Notes: generated by a model not told the origin, from the letters alone. A DNA stretch of 64,000 nt from an uncultured Clostridia bacterium (GCA_946621465.1 CAMOOO010000001.1:186001-250000), one strand, 5' to 3'. Shown: positions 26,170-35,035, counted from the stretch's first letter. Program-made: numbers and translations.

Positions 26170-26572
26170 TTGCCGTCAGTTCCTTATAAACAGAGGAAAG
26201 AATACCGTTGACGAAAGAATGACTACGTTCTGTAGAGTAATGCTTGACCAGCAGAACAGCTTCGTTAATGGATACGGAAAGAGGTATTTCTTTACTCATG
26301 TATTTCATCTCGTATATAGCCAAATAAAGTGCGGAGAGATCGGTTTTATAAATGCGTTCCACACTGAAGCCGTGAGAATACTTTTCTACCGTTTCCTTTA
26401 ATTCGTTACAATGATCAATAACACCGGTATAAACGCTATCAAGGTATTTAATATCCTCCGACGCCAGATCGGCATTGGAAAAGATTTCATAAGTTCTGCT
26501 ATTTTTGACGCCGTTAAATAGATATTCGAATATCAGTTTGTAGGCAAATTCTCTTGCTGTTTTTCTGCTCAT
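26156..26572 (-). CDS. nusB: Transcription antitermination factor NusB
   Basis: NusB is an all-helical RNA-binding protein that, with S10, binds BoxA in rRNA leaders. The N-terminal SRKTAREFAYKLIFEYLFNG and the C-terminal PLSVSINEAVLLVKHYSTERSHSFVNGILSSV are diagnostic. Its length of 138 residues is normal. No good ribosome site precedes the ATG, which lies 3 bases after asp23, so translation probably depends on coupling. Confidence 0.93.
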   Translation of the reverse strand: MSRKTAREFAYKLIFEYLFNGVKNSRTYEIFSNADLASEDIKYLDSVYTGVIDHCNELKETVEKYSHGFSVERIYKTDLSALYLAIYEMKYMSKEIPLSVSINEAVLLVKHYSTERSHSFVNGILSSVYKELTANAAD

Positions 26573-26575
26573 TTT

Positions 26576-26929
26576 TTATAAAAAGATGGAATTACTTACG
26601 TTTACGTTGATTGCGCCGGGGATCAAAGGAGTGTTCTCTTTGATGGCGGCAATGACTTTTTCTTGTAATTCGCAGGCAACTACGGGGATGCTGAATCCGA
26701 AAATGACGTTGACGTAAATGTCGACGGTCACCGTATTGCCTTCGATATAGACGTGGACGTTTCTGCTGTCAAGGGAAAAGGGAGATTTTTTCTTTTTCTT
26801 TTTTCCTACGTTCAGTTCGTTTGCCAATCCTTCCGTTTGAATGATGGCAGTGTTGACTAAAGATGTAATGAGATTGACGTAACTCACCGATTCTTCTTGC
26901 GTTAAAGAGTCTTTTATGTACTTTTTCAT
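26576..26929 (-). CDS. Asp23/Gls24 family envelope-stress protein
   Basis: An Asp23-domain protein of 117 residues (VHVYIEGNTVTVDIYVNVIFGFSIPVVACELQEKV). Such proteins attach to the cell envelope and precede nusB in many Clostridia. A lysine run (GKKKKKK) lies near residue 48. I use the ATG at 26929; a GTG six codons upstream would lie inside the -10 element of the promoter described here, so it cannot be used from that start point. No Shine-Dalgarno site is present, and the mRNA is probably leaderless. It is the first gene of the asp23-nusB-folD-xseAB-ispA-OLE-oapA string. Confidence 0.85.
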   Translation of the reverse strand: MKKYIKDSLTQEESVSYVNLITSLVNTAIIQTEGLANELNVGKKKKKKSPFSLDSRNVHVYIEGNTVTVDIYVNVIFGFSIPVVACELQEKVIAAIKENTPLIPGAINVNVSNSIFL

Positions 26930-26937
26930 ACGAAAAA

Positions 26938-26966
26938 AGTATAACACAAAAGACTCTCTAAATCAA
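26938..26966 (-). promoter_or_regulatory. Sigma-A promoter giving a leaderless asp23-nusB mRNA
   Basis: On the minus strand TTGATT (26966-26961), a 17-base spacer, TATACT (26943-26938). The predicted start point is near 26931, two bases before the ATG. Confidence 0.7.
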
Positions 26967-27052
26967 GTATTTCTTTATCTTCGCAGCTTCAATTATACTA
27001 TAAGTTGCGCTTTAAAACGATGTAAGGATGTTTTTTAATAAAAGTAAGGTTA

Positions 27053-27538
27053 TTATACGTACGGGATGACGATTACGTCTGCCGCTGTATATTCCGTCTG
27101 ATCGGTTATGATAGACAATACCTGCGCCGTTTCTTCCAGAGTCAGTTCGCTGTCCTTAATTACGACGTTTACGTTATTATCGCTGATAGTCACGATACAA
27201 TCATCGAATCCGTAGCCTTTAATCAGTCCCTCTAACGTGGACTCCGTTTCCATAGTGGAGATCAGATCAAGATACATTTTTTCCGCATTAGCGATCGTCG
27301 TCTCGTCAGAAGTGGAGCTTGCCATGATTTCTTCAAGGTAGAGTATCTCCTGACTTCTCGTGGCTTTTCTGTCATCCCTGTAGGTTGCAAAAAAAGTCGG
27401 TGTTGCGCTGATTGTTTCCGTATTACTGCTGCTTGTTTTAGCTTTCTGGACCGTTAAAAAGTAGTTCAGGCAAGCAACTCCGGCGAGAAGAATTACGAGG
27501 GAAACCAGCACGATAATTTTTTTCTTGTTTGCTTTCAT
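27053..27538 (-). CDS. spoIIIAH: Stage III sporulation protein AH
   Basis: SpoIIIAH is the mother-cell membrane protein whose outer domain docks with forespore SpoIIQ to form the feeding-tube channel. One membrane helix (8-26) is followed by a linker and a YscJ/FliF-like ring-building domain in the second half (LEGLIKGYGFDDCIVTISDNNVNVVIKDSELT). Its length of 161 residues is short (Bacillus 218). TAGGAGG supports the start. It ends the spoIIIA operon. Confidence 0.9.
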   Translation of the reverse strand: MKANKKKIIVLVSLVILLAGVACLNYFLTVQKAKTSSSNTETISATPTFFATYRDDRKATRSQEILYLEEIMASSTSDETTIANAEKMYLDLISTMETESTLEGLIKGYGFDDCIVTISDNNVNVVIKDSELTLEETAQVLSIITDQTEYTAADVIVIPYV

Positions 27539-27559
27539 AATTAAATGCCTCCTAAAAAA

Positions 27560-27940
27560 TTATGATTTCTTTTTTATTATTTTTATATTTTTATTATCCG
27601 TTTGCAGAACCGTTCGCACAGCCTGTTTTATTTTCATTTGAACAATTGGGTCCTCTGCAGCTTCGGTAAGTACCAGAACGGTCGTTTTTTTATCTATGGT
27701 GGTAATAATTACCTCCGCTGTTCCAACGCCGTCTATCTTCGATAAAGTATCCGCTATCTTCTTTTCCTGTTCGTTATAGATTTCAGTTTCCATAGCGGTC
27801 GTCGTCGTTTCTTTTTGTTTTACCGATTCTATCACCTTTCCACCGATTATCATCAATAATCCTATTGCCAGCAGAAGGATAAAAAGTTTGTAGCCAGGCA
27901 GAAGTTTTATTTTTTTTACGACTTCGTTTATTTTGACCAT
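27560..27940 (-). CDS. spoIIIAG: Stage III sporulation protein AG
   Basis: A protein of 126 residues with one N-terminal membrane helix (17-35) and an outer ring-building motif domain (KKIADTLSKIDGVGTAEVIITTIDK ... IKQAVRTVLQT). In Bacillus SpoIIIAG forms a large ring in the mother-cell/forespore channel. This version is shorter than Bacillus (229), lacking much of the beta-crown insert. It overlaps spoIIIAF by 13 bases. Confidence 0.88.
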   Translation of the reverse strand: MVKINEVVKKIKLLPGYKLFILLLAIGLLMIIGGKVIESVKQKETTTTAMETEIYNEQEKKIADTLSKIDGVGTAEVIITTIDKKTTVLVLTEAAEDPIVQMKIKQAVRTVLQTDNKNIKIIKKKS

Positions 27941-28374
27941 ACTCTGATTCTGTCTGCACCGATCCCTGTGTATTTTTCTACGGTGTCTATAACCGTTTTA
28001 CTGTTTTTATATATATTCCCCTCTGATTCGTTTATGACAGATTCTTGCAAATAAATATCAACGTACCTTTCATCGACCTCTTCAGTTACTTCAACACGGC
28101 AGTCAATCCCCTGTTTTTTCAATTCGTTTTCCGTAAGTTTAAGTAATAAGTCGTCCTTATATTCCACCGTCGTAGTTGGCATAAAAAAGGTTTCTTCGTT
28201 TAAATCGATGTTTTCATTATTAAATAAACTGATTATGGGTAATAGAATAATTGCAAAAATTATCAGACGCATTACACCGAAAATATATTTTCTTGTTTTT
28301 CCTTCCGGCAAAAAAACGGTTAATAAGGTCAATAACAGAGCTGCTATCGTTATCGTTAAAAGTGCCGTCTTCAT
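27928..28374 (-). CDS. spoIIIAF: Stage III sporulation protein AF
   Basis: Two N-terminal membrane helices (about 4-20 and 30-48) precede a soluble domain with DCRVEVTEEVDERYVDIYL, the ring-building type seen in SpoIIIAF. I use the ATG at 28374, which overlaps the spoIIIAE stop as ATGA and has AGAGG six bases upstream; the frame extends further without support. This gives 148 residues. It is part of the channel complex. Confidence 0.87.
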   Translation of the reverse strand: MKTALLTITIAALLLTLLTVFLPEGKTRKYIFGVMRLIIFAIILLPIISLFNNENIDLNEETFFMPTTTVEYKDDLLLKLTENELKKQGIDCRVEVTEEVDERYVDIYLQESVINESEGNIYKNSKTVIDTVEKYTGIGADRIRVWSK

Positions 28375-29543
28375 AATAATCCTCTGTTGAATGAGGTCAG
28401 TATCAACATGATCAGCACGTAGAAAGAGAATCCAATGCAAATAACAATCACTAAAACCAGTTTCAGACAATCTGATACGTCGAATAGCATTTCCGAAATA
28501 GAGCTTTCTCCAAAAATTTCAGTCATCGAGGCGGTAATTCTTAAAGAAAGCATACATAAAAAAATCTTTATCAGCGGGGAAAGTATGCAAAGTAATAACA
28601 GTATTATCGCAGTAACTCCCAGTGCGTTTTTAACGACTATACAAGAAGCTATAACTATATCAAAGCCCTCGTTTATATAGTTTCCTACGATTGGTATATA
28701 CCCCGATAAAGCCGCCTTTGTATTTCTGACAGAAAAAGAGTCGAACCCCACCCCTGCGATTCCTTTTGCCGTTGTTATCGTGATAAAAATACCGAAAAAG
28801 AACGATAACGCCCATTCAGCGAATGATTTAGCCGTTTTAATTGCTTTTTTTAGCTTGATTTCTTCGGACAAATGCCCCACGATAGTCAATATCAAACATA
28901 AATAAAATACCGGTAGAACTATAACGTCTATAATAGTTACCAGCGTAGTTGTTAAAAAAGAAAGTGCAGGTTGATATATACCGCCAACAGAAAGGGAGCC
29001 AAGTGCGGTCATTAAGGTAAACAGAGGCGGAAAAATAACCTGTGAAAAAGTAGTCAGTAAGCTGACTAACTTAACCGTATCAGTCACGACAGACCCTGTT
29101 ATTGCCAGAATAACAGATATAATGACACCGTAGCAAGCCAGATAAACGATTTTTTCTATTGATTTGGACATGAAACCAGAACCGAGATTTCTTAACATTG
29201 ACATTAAAACACATACCAGTACAATAACGGTCATTTGCGCAAGATATCCCCCGATATTCCCCACAAACAATCGAAATACCATGCGTCCGAAATATTCGGC
29301 ATCCATGGTGTTATCACCGCGCACGATCTCTTCCAGTAACGCTCGTATCGTTTTTGAAAAGTCTATTCCGTATTCTGAGGTTATTTCCTCTAAAAATTGC
29401 TGGTACGTATCAGTTTCCAGTCCGTCTATTATTTCTCCGGTTACATCGGTTTCTCCCTCTGCGTAGGCTACCTTACAGGCATCTTTTGGTGAGAAAAGTA
29501 TAAATATAAATAAAAACAATAGGAAATAAAGGTGTTTTTTCAA
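28371..29543 (-). CDS. spoIIIAE: Stage III sporulation protein AE
   Basis: SpoIIIAE is the large polytopic protein of the SpoIIIA complex, with a signal-like N-terminus (1-28), an outer loop (GLETDTYQQFLEEITSEYGIDFSKT) and about eight membrane helices containing TTAKGIAGVGFDSFSVRNTKAALSGYIPIVGNYINEGFD. Its length of 390 residues is normal. It overlaps spoIIIAD and spoIIIAF by 4 bases each. Confidence 0.94.
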   Translation of the reverse strand: MKKHLYFLLFLFIFILFSPKDACKVAYAEGETDVTGEIIDGLETDTYQQFLEEITSEYGIDFSKTIRALLEEIVRGDNTMDAEYFGRMVFRLFVGNIGGYLAQMTVIVLVCVLMSMLRNLGSGFMSKSIEKIVYLACYGVIISVILAITGSVVTDTVKLVSLLTTFSQVIFPPLFTLMTALGSLSVGGIYQPALSFLTTTLVTIIDVIVLPVFYLCLILTIVGHLSEEIKLKKAIKTAKSFAEWALSFFFGIFITITTAKGIAGVGFDSFSVRNTKAALSGYIPIVGNYINEGFDIVIASCIVVKNALGVTAIILLLLCILSPLIKIFLCMLSLRITASMTEIFGESSISEMLFDVSDCLKLVLVIVICIGFSFYVLIMLILTSFNRGLL

Positions 29544-29926
29544 AGTAACCCTTCTATGAGCGAAATGATATTTGTAACAATCGGTAACGTTGTAGACAGA
29601 ATGACTATTTTTCCGCCGAGTTCTATCTTTTTTCCTAAAGAATCACATCCGCAATCTTCACATAATGAAACGGAATATTCCGTCAAATACCCGATTCCGA
29701 CGATTTTGAGCAGAGTTGATAATACTTCGGCATTGATTTGACTCTTATTTCCGAGATTAAATAATGTTGTAACGAGGGATTGCATTGAGTCGGATAAAAA
29801 GATCAGTATCAGTGTCCCTGCGGCGACTACAACCAGATTGCCTATTTGCGGTTGGGTGGATTTAAGTAGACAAAACGAGACTACGGCGACGAAAGCAATT
29901 CCCAATATCTTTATAAAAACGGACAT
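29540..29926 (-). CDS. spoIIIAD: Stage III sporulation protein AD
   Basis: A 128-residue membrane protein with about four helices, including LLKIVGIGYLTEYSVSLCEDCGCDSLGKKIELGGKI, which is highly typical of SpoIIIAD. With SpoIIIAC and AE it forms the membrane part of the channel. It overlaps spoIIIAE by 4 bases. Confidence 0.93.
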   Translation of the reverse strand: MSVFIKILGIAFVAVVSFCLLKSTQPQIGNLVVVAAGTLILIFLSDSMQSLVTTLFNLGNKSQINAEVLSTLLKIVGIGYLTEYSVSLCEDCGCDSLGKKIELGGKIVILSTTLPIVTNIISLIEGLL

Positions 29927-29928
29927 CT

Positions 29929-30126
29929 TTAATCAAGGTAAAATATGCTTTTCAACGTCCCGAATAATCCGCCGATCATGTCCATAACGATGACCAATAC
30001 AATCACCAGTGCGGCGATCGTGACAAAAGTCGATATTTCTTTTTTGTCCGTCTTATCGAGAATGCTATTTACTACTGCGGCAATTATACCTATCCCAGCG
30101 ATTTTAAAAATAACGTCTATTCCCAT
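29929..30126 (-). CDS. spoIIIAC: Stage III sporulation protein AC
   Basis: A 65-residue protein with two membrane helices and the typical ending GLFGTLKSIFYLD, plus DVIFKIAGIGIIAAVVNSIL at the start. It is homologous to part of SpoIIIAD. Length is normal, and it lies 2 bases from spoIIIAD. Confidence 0.93.
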   Translation of the reverse strand: MGIDVIFKIAGIGIIAAVVNSILDKTDKKEISTFVTIAALVIVLVIVMDMIGGLFGTLKSIFYLD

Positions 30127-30140
30127 TTATTTCTCCTTAT

Positions 30141-30584
30141 TTACCAAAGCAGTACGGCTACGCCTATACATAAAACGGGCAAAAGCCGCATTGCCATTTT
30201 CCCTTTCTTTTCCTGTTCCTGTTTAGAATTATTTAATCGTTGCTGTCCATCTTTTAAGTATATTTCGTACACCTTTTGCGATGTTTCGTAGTCAACGTTT
30301 TGCGTTTCTTTAATAAAACTATCAATAAAGATTTCTTCTTCTGTTTCTTTAGCATGCTTTTTTACGACGTTGACAATGGAATCAGAACAATCTTTTCTTT
30401 CAACATAATTTTTGCATATCGAATCAATCTCCGTCCCGTTGTGTGTAATCTCGCTTCGACAAAAAGTAAAAAATGATATAATATCACGGTAGTTTTCTAC
30501 TTTTTTTAAATAGTATTTGTTGATGGAATTACCCAAGAAAAAACCGCCAATAACAAATATAAACGCGCCTATAAATTTAATCAT
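30141..30584 (-). CDS. spoIIIAB: Stage III sporulation protein AB
   Basis: SpoIIIAB resembles GspF of type II secretion and stabilises the AA ATPase at the membrane. The N-terminal helix (3-18) and the C-terminal helix (RLLPVLCIGVAVLLW) flank a helical domain (YRDIISFFTFCRSEI). Its length of 147 residues is slightly short (about 170). The ATG overlaps the spoIIIAA stop by 4 bases. Confidence 0.88.
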   Translation of the reverse strand: MIKFIGAFIFVIGGFFLGNSINKYYLKKVENYRDIISFFTFCRSEITHNGTEIDSICKNYVERKDCSDSIVNVVKKHAKETEEEIFIDSFIKETQNVDYETSQKVYEIYLKDGQQRLNNSKQEQEKKGKMAMRLLPVLCIGVAVLLW

Positions 30585-31384
30585 TTCCTTTTGACTCCCT
30601 TTATTGTTCCGATACAGGGCTTATTTGTCAGAATGATAAAGATATCGAAAACTTGTTTCAGAATATCAGGGAGTTTATCAATAGAATCTGCGTGGTAGGA
30701 CGCAAGACATTTTATCCCGGCTCTATTAAAAGAACTGATTGCCACAAAGTCATTTTCGGAGAACAATTCGTCGCAAATAACGACTTCCGGCGACATCGCA
30801 CGGATAACGTTTTCGTAAAGGTATTCTTTGGGTATTCCACAAATGACGTCTGATTTATCTCCCAAAGTAAATATCCCCCGATCGGAACATAATTCCCCTC
30901 TTTCATCAATAAATAAAGTCTGATATCTTTCCGACAAAACCCTTCCCATATCTCGAATAAGTGTTGTCTTACCGCAACAGGGAGGAGAAATGACTAAAGT
31001 ATTTTTGTAATCGGAATAAAAGTCGCCTACTGGCAGCGATATACCTATAAACTGATGCGGAATGCGGATACAAAGGGAAGTTATGGTTCTAAAAGTTATT
31101 TTGCCCCCATTTCGGACACTCCCCGTCCCGGCAATCCCAATTCTGATTCCCCCTTTATAATGAATATATCCTGCTGATACTTCTTCTTCGTAGGCGTATG
31201 GCGAGTAGCTCATTGCCCTCTTTATTAAATCATCCAGATATTCTTTTGTTGGCCTGTACGGCAGATGATAATTATTTTTACTGGTGATTATTTCCACCAT
31301 AGAGCCTAACCGAAGTCGTATTTCACAGACTTCAGTCGGATCTTTTATATATGAAAATACCTGTTCTCCTAATAATTTTTCCAT
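30581..31384 (-). CDS. spoIIIAA: Stage III sporulation protein AA (secretion ATPase)
   Basis: SpoIIIAA is the cytoplasmic ATPase that energises the channel, related to type II/IV secretion ATPases. The P-loop reads SPPCCGKTT at 133-141; Cys replaces the usual Gly before CGKT. The Walker B region FIDERGELCSD and EVVICDELFSENDF follow. At 267 residues it is short (about 307), mainly at the N-terminus. The ATG directly follows the T-tract of the efp terminator, and no Shine-Dalgarno site is visible, which is unusual for the first gene of the operon. Confidence 0.9.
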   Translation of the reverse strand: MEKLLGEQVFSYIKDPTEVCEIRLRLGSMVEIITSKNNYHLPYRPTKEYLDDLIKRAMSYSPYAYEEEVSAGYIHYKGGIRIGIAGTGSVRNGGKITFRTITSLCIRIPHQFIGISLPVGDFYSDYKNTLVISPPCCGKTTLIRDMGRVLSERYQTLFIDERGELCSDRGIFTLGDKSDVICGIPKEYLYENVIRAMSPEVVICDELFSENDFVAISSFNRAGIKCLASYHADSIDKLPDILKQVFDIFIILTNKPCIGTIKGVKRK

Positions 31385-31420
31385 AAAAAAACACCGCAGT
31401 AATATTTATTCCTACGGTGT
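31385..31420 (-). terminator. Intrinsic terminator after efp, abutting spoIIIAA
   Basis: On the minus strand ACACCG...CGGTGT forms a stem of a larger hairpin followed by seven T, and the next three bases are the spoIIIAA ATG. Confidence 0.75.
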
Positions 31421-31456
31421 TTTGATTATGAGTAAATATATAAGGAAGTTATGCCG

Positions 31457-32020
31457 TTATACTCTGGACATATAAGAACCGTCACGCGTATCGACACGAA
31501 TGGTGTCCCCTTCGTTGACGAACAACGGAACCTGGATTTGATATCCCGTTTCCAAAGTAGCGTTCTTAGTTCCCGGTTGTGCGGTAGCTCCGGCAATTCC
31601 GGGATCAGCTTCGATAACTTTCAATTCAACGAAGTTCTGCGGATCGCAGGAGAAAGCGTTTCCTTTATAGAAAGCAATATCGCATTCGTCGCCCTCTTTA
31701 ATAAAGTGCAGGGCATCTTCTACCAGATCTTTTCCCAGGGGAACCTGCTCAAAGGTCTCTTGATCCATGAAGTAATAGAAGTCGCCGTCAGAGTAGCTGT
31801 ACTGCATCTTCTTACGTTCTATGTGAGCGAGTTCGTATTTTTCGTTAGGGTTAAAGGTTCTTTCAATGACGCCACCGGTCATAACGTTACGAATCTTGGC
31901 GCGAACAAAAGCGGCACCCTTGCCCGGTTTAACGTGCAAAAAGTCAACGATGATTTGTACGGTACCATCCATTTCGAAGGTGATTCCTTTTCTGAAGTCC
32001 CCGGCTGTAATATAAGGCAT
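31457..32020 (-). CDS. efp: Elongation factor P
   Basis: EF-P relieves ribosome stalling at polyproline stretches. All three OB/KOW domains are present in 187 residues. The loop at the tip of domain I reads KPGKG, with K34 the position that is modified in many bacteria. GGAGGAAT precedes the ATG. efp next to pepP and spoIIIA is a conserved Firmicute order. Confidence 0.96.
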   Translation of the reverse strand: MPYITAGDFRKGITFEMDGTVQIIVDFLHVKPGKGAAFVRAKIRNVMTGGVIERTFNPNEKYELAHIERKKMQYSYSDGDFYYFMDQETFEQVPLGKDLVEDALHFIKEGDECDIAFYKGNAFSCDPQNFVELKVIEADPGIAGATAQPGTKNATLETGYQIQVPLFVNEGDTIRVDTRDGSYMSRV

Positions 32021-32053
32021 AAATAATTCCTCCGTTTCTTTTGAATAATATTC

Positions 32054-33067
32054 TTAAATTATTATCAACTTTTTTTCGCTGTTTGTCAAGTTTATAACGC
32101 CTTTTTTTGTGAAAACAACGATATCTTCTATTCGTATTCCGAACTTTTGCGGGAAATAAAGCCCAGGTTCAACGCTGACGACGGCATTTTCCGGCATTAA
32201 ACCGCTGTTTCGGGGGGAAAGATTGGGATTTTCATGAATATCTATCCCTAAACTATGTCCGAGCGAATGTGTAAAAAAATCGTCTACGCCATTCTCCCGG
32301 AAATAAGAAGCCGCGAATTCATGTCCTGTTTTTCCACTTATTCCGGCATGAAGCTGATCTAACGCAAGTTTTTGAGCATTAAGTACTAAGTTATACGTTT
32401 TTTTCATTTCTTCCGTCGGTTGACCGAAAGAAACTGTCCTTGTCATATCGGAACAATAGTTATTGTATTTTGCGCCGAAATCTAAGGTAATTAAGTCCCC
32501 TTTTTTTAGCGTCGTTTCCCCCGGGTGGGCATGCGGTTTACTCGTGTTTTTGCCAAAGGCAACGATTGGGTCGAACGCAAGTCCCTCTGCGCCGTTACGA
32601 TACAGACTGCATATCAGTTTTCTTTCCAGTTCTTTTTCAGAAATATCTTCTTTAATTTCGTTTAAGATATCGGTAAAGGTCTTATCGGTAATTGATTGCG
32701 CCCTTTTAACGTACTCTATTTCCTCTTCATTTTTTTGACTGCGGAGAAAGTCGATTTCCGAGCGAATGGAGGTGATCTGTTCCACACCGTATTTTTTCAA
32801 TAATTCCCACTCGTCAATTGTGACCGATATGTCCGTTTCCAAAGAAGTAACGTTATTTTCCTTTAAAAATGAATAAAAGTCGCAATAATTCTTTTTTAGA
32901 TAAGGCAGTCGTTCTACTTCCTCAAAATATCGTTCGTCGGTAAAATAATACCCTTTTCCGCGATAAAAAAGTATTTTTGCGTCTGCGTTTTTATATCGGC
33001 TAAAATAAAATAAATCTGATGGTGACTGAATATAAATTGTTCTGTCCGGAGAAAAAGTGTTTTTCAT
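32054..33067 (-). CDS. Xaa-Pro aminopeptidase (M24 family)
   Basis: An N-terminal creatinase-type domain (1-110) is followed by the M24 pita-bread domain. The metal ligands are visible in LDFGAKYNNYCSDMTRT, THSLGHSLGIDIHE, VVSVEPGLYFP and GIRIEDIVV. It releases N-terminal residues preceding proline. At 337 residues it matches YqhT/PepQ-like enzymes. Its place before efp is conserved. Confidence 0.93.
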   Translation of the reverse strand: MKNTFSPDRTIYIQSPSDLFYFSRYKNADAKILFYRGKGYYFTDERYFEEVERLPYLKKNYCDFYSFLKENNVTSLETDISVTIDEWELLKKYGVEQITSIRSEIDFLRSQKNEEEIEYVKRAQSITDKTFTDILNEIKEDISEKELERKLICSLYRNGAEGLAFDPIVAFGKNTSKPHAHPGETTLKKGDLITLDFGAKYNNYCSDMTRTVSFGQPTEEMKKTYNLVLNAQKLALDQLHAGISGKTGHEFAASYFRENGVDDFFTHSLGHSLGIDIHENPNLSPRNSGLMPENAVVSVEPGLYFPQKFGIRIEDIVVFTKKGVINLTNSEKKLIII

Positions 33068-33106
33068 ATCTCCTATATTATACTTACAGCTCTATTATTT
33101 GTCAAT

Positions 33107-33475
33107 TCAGTCTTTTGTCTTAGGCTTACCCACCAAAGCGGCAATAAAACCGATAAAGATAGCCCCGGCAAGTCCGGCTCCGGCAGCTTCCGTTCCACCG
33201 ACTACTGCGCCAAGAAGACCCCTTTCTTTCGCTCCCTTTATCGCCCCTTTTGCAAGGTTACTCCCAAACCCCGTTATGGGAATGGTAATGCCGGCCTTTG
33301 CGACGTTTTTTATCGGCTCGAATATTCCCACTGCTTCTAAAATAACACCAATAAGTAGGAAAATCACCAGTATTCTTGCCGATGTCATTTTAGTAAAATT
33401 GATGAGTAATTGTCCGAGTACGCATATGCCGCCGCCTACGGCAAAAACAATTAAAAAGGTTAAGAAAATCTCCAT
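33107..33475 (-). CDS. spoVAE: Stage V sporulation protein AE (SpoVAEb)
   Basis: A 122-residue membrane protein with about four helices and the SpoVAC/SpoVAE hallmark PITGFGSNLAKGAI. SpoVA proteins form the channel for dipicolinic acid uptake into the spore and its release at germination. It directly abuts the spoVAD stop codon. Confidence 0.93.
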   Translation of the reverse strand: MEIFLTFLIVFAVGGGICVLGQLLINFTKMTSARILVIFLLIGVILEAVGIFEPIKNVAKAGITIPITGFGSNLAKGAIKGAKERGLLGAVVGGTEAAGAGLAGAIFIGFIAALVGKPKTKD

Positions 33476-34474
33476 TTATTCCACCTCGATTGATACTGCA
33501 TGGCAGATAGCAGGGATTGATTCTCCTTGAAGACTGGATGTTTTGGAAAGTAGTGCCCCCGTCGGCATGAAAAGAACTTTTTTTAACCTGCCTTCTTTCA
33601 TTTTTTTAAATATATATGAATTAAAAACCAGTCCGCAGCAGCATGCGCCGCTGCCGCCCTGCCCAACGTCCTGACCTTCTCTGTTATAAACAAGTATGCC
33701 GCAATCCGTATAATTGGTGCCTAAAGTGACCCCTTCTTTCTCTGCCAGTTTAACCAATAATCTGCTTCCGCTGTGTCCCAGATCCCCCGTTAAAATAAGG
33801 TCGTAATCTGTGGGCGATGTCCCCGTTGCTTTAAGATGCGCTAAAAGAGTCGAAAGCGCCGCCGGCGCCATGACTCCCCCCATATCGTTTGCGTCAGATA
33901 CACCGTAATCGGTAACTTTCCCCACCGTTCCGCAAGTGATTTTTATATCGGATTTTTCACTTGTAAGATAGCTTGCCGCAGCGGCAGTTACCGTCCATTG
34001 GGCAAGAGGTGTCCGTTGAGAACCAAGCTCCAACGGATATCTGTATTGCCGCTCTGCCGTAGCAAAGTGACTGGATACCGAACACACGGCGTTTTTTATC
34101 AGGCCTGTGGAAATCATGGACGAGGCAAGGATATAAGATTCCGCAAGCGTTGCGCAGGCGTTATATACACCTAAAAATGGGATATCCGTTTCTCTCATAG
34201 TAAAATTACTACTAATTATTTCATCCAAAAGATCACCGGCAAAGGCGCAGTCGATGTCCTTAGCGGATAGATGAGCCCTCTGTAATAACTGGTTGATTAC
34301 GGCAGTATGCATTTTGATTTCGGCATGCTCATGACTTTTTTGTTTTAAAAGATCGTCTTTCAAGCAATAATGAAAGTATTTTTGCAAAGGTCCTTCGCTC
34401 TCTTTAGGGCCTGCAATGGTTGCTGTTTCAGAAATGTATACCGGTTTTGGGAAAAAGATAGTTTGATTTTTCAT
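33476..34474 (-). CDS. spoVAD: Stage V sporulation protein AD
   Basis: SpoVAD is a thiolase-fold protein that binds dipicolinic acid on the spore inner membrane. Motifs are PVYISETATIAGPKESEGPL, VYNACATLAESY (the thiolase-like Cys region), SSHFATAERQYRYP and GDLGHSGS. I use the ATG at 34474, which overlaps the spoVAC stop as ATGA; it gives 332 residues, the normal length. No strong Shine-Dalgarno site is seen, so translation is probably coupled to spoVAC. Confidence 0.95.
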   Translation of the reverse strand: MKNQTIFFPKPVYISETATIAGPKESEGPLQKYFHYCLKDDLLKQKSHEHAEIKMHTAVINQLLQRAHLSAKDIDCAFAGDLLDEIISSNFTMRETDIPFLGVYNACATLAESYILASSMISTGLIKNAVCSVSSHFATAERQYRYPLELGSQRTPLAQWTVTAAAASYLTSEKSDIKITCGTVGKVTDYGVSDANDMGGVMAPAALSTLLAHLKATGTSPTDYDLILTGDLGHSGSRLLVKLAEKEGVTLGTNYTDCGILVYNREGQDVGQGGSGACCCGLVFNSYIFKKMKEGRLKKVLFMPTGALLSKTSSLQGESIPAICHAVSIEVE

Positions 34475-34920
34475 ATAAAAAGATAAATAATACCGACGAT
34501 GACAGAAGCTGTAATGCCGAATACGATTACCGGGCCGGCTATGGCAAACATATTGGCGCATATGCCGAAAACAACCCCTTCTCGTTTATGTTCCATAGCT
34601 TGACTGACAATGGAATTAGCAAATCCCGTGATGGGAACTATGCTGCCAGCTCCCCCGAAATTACCTACTTTGTCATAGACACCGAATGCGGTGAGTATTC
34701 CCGTAAGCAATATCATACAAAGCGTCGTATATCCGCCGCGTTCTTGTTCTGTTAGTTGTGGTAAAAATGCTTCCAGGGCCATATTGATCCCTTGACCGAG
34801 ACTGCATATTATTCCGCCTGTAAAAAACGCTCTTATTAAAGTGGAAATATGCCGCGTTTTCGGCATACTGTCCCTAATAATGGATTTGTATTCCGTTTGA
34901 ATTTCTTTATTTGCTCTCAT
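34471..34920 (-). CDS. spoVAC: Stage V sporulation protein AC
   Basis: A 149-residue membrane protein with the signature IVPITGFANSIVSQAMEHKREG. SpoVAC acts as a mechanosensitive-like channel for dipicolinic acid. GGAGGG precedes the ATG. The operon here is AC-AD-AE, without spoVAA and spoVAB, as in many Clostridia. Confidence 0.94.
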   Translation of the reverse strand: MRANKEIQTEYKSIIRDSMPKTRHISTLIRAFFTGGIICSLGQGINMALEAFLPQLTEQERGGYTTLCMILLTGILTAFGVYDKVGNFGGAGSIVPITGFANSIVSQAMEHKREGVVFGICANMFAIAGPVIVFGITASVIVGIIYLFI

Positions 34921-34999
34921 TTTTTCCCTCCGATAAGACAGTCATTGGGAGCGGAGAACGTATTTCCGTTTTTGGGATTATAGACTTTTTCATAAAATA

Positions 35000-35029
35000 G
35001 CTCCACGAAAACTATTTTGTCCGTGGAGC
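35000..35029 (-). terminator. Hairpin between sigF and spoVAC, probable terminator
   Basis: GCTCCACG and CGTGGAGC form an 8-bp stem followed by TATTTTAT on the minus strand, six bases after the sigF stop. It would separate the spoIIA operon from spoVA. The rest of the 115-base gap shows no confident sigma-G promoter by eye. Confidence 0.65.
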
Positions 35030-35035
35030 ATATTT

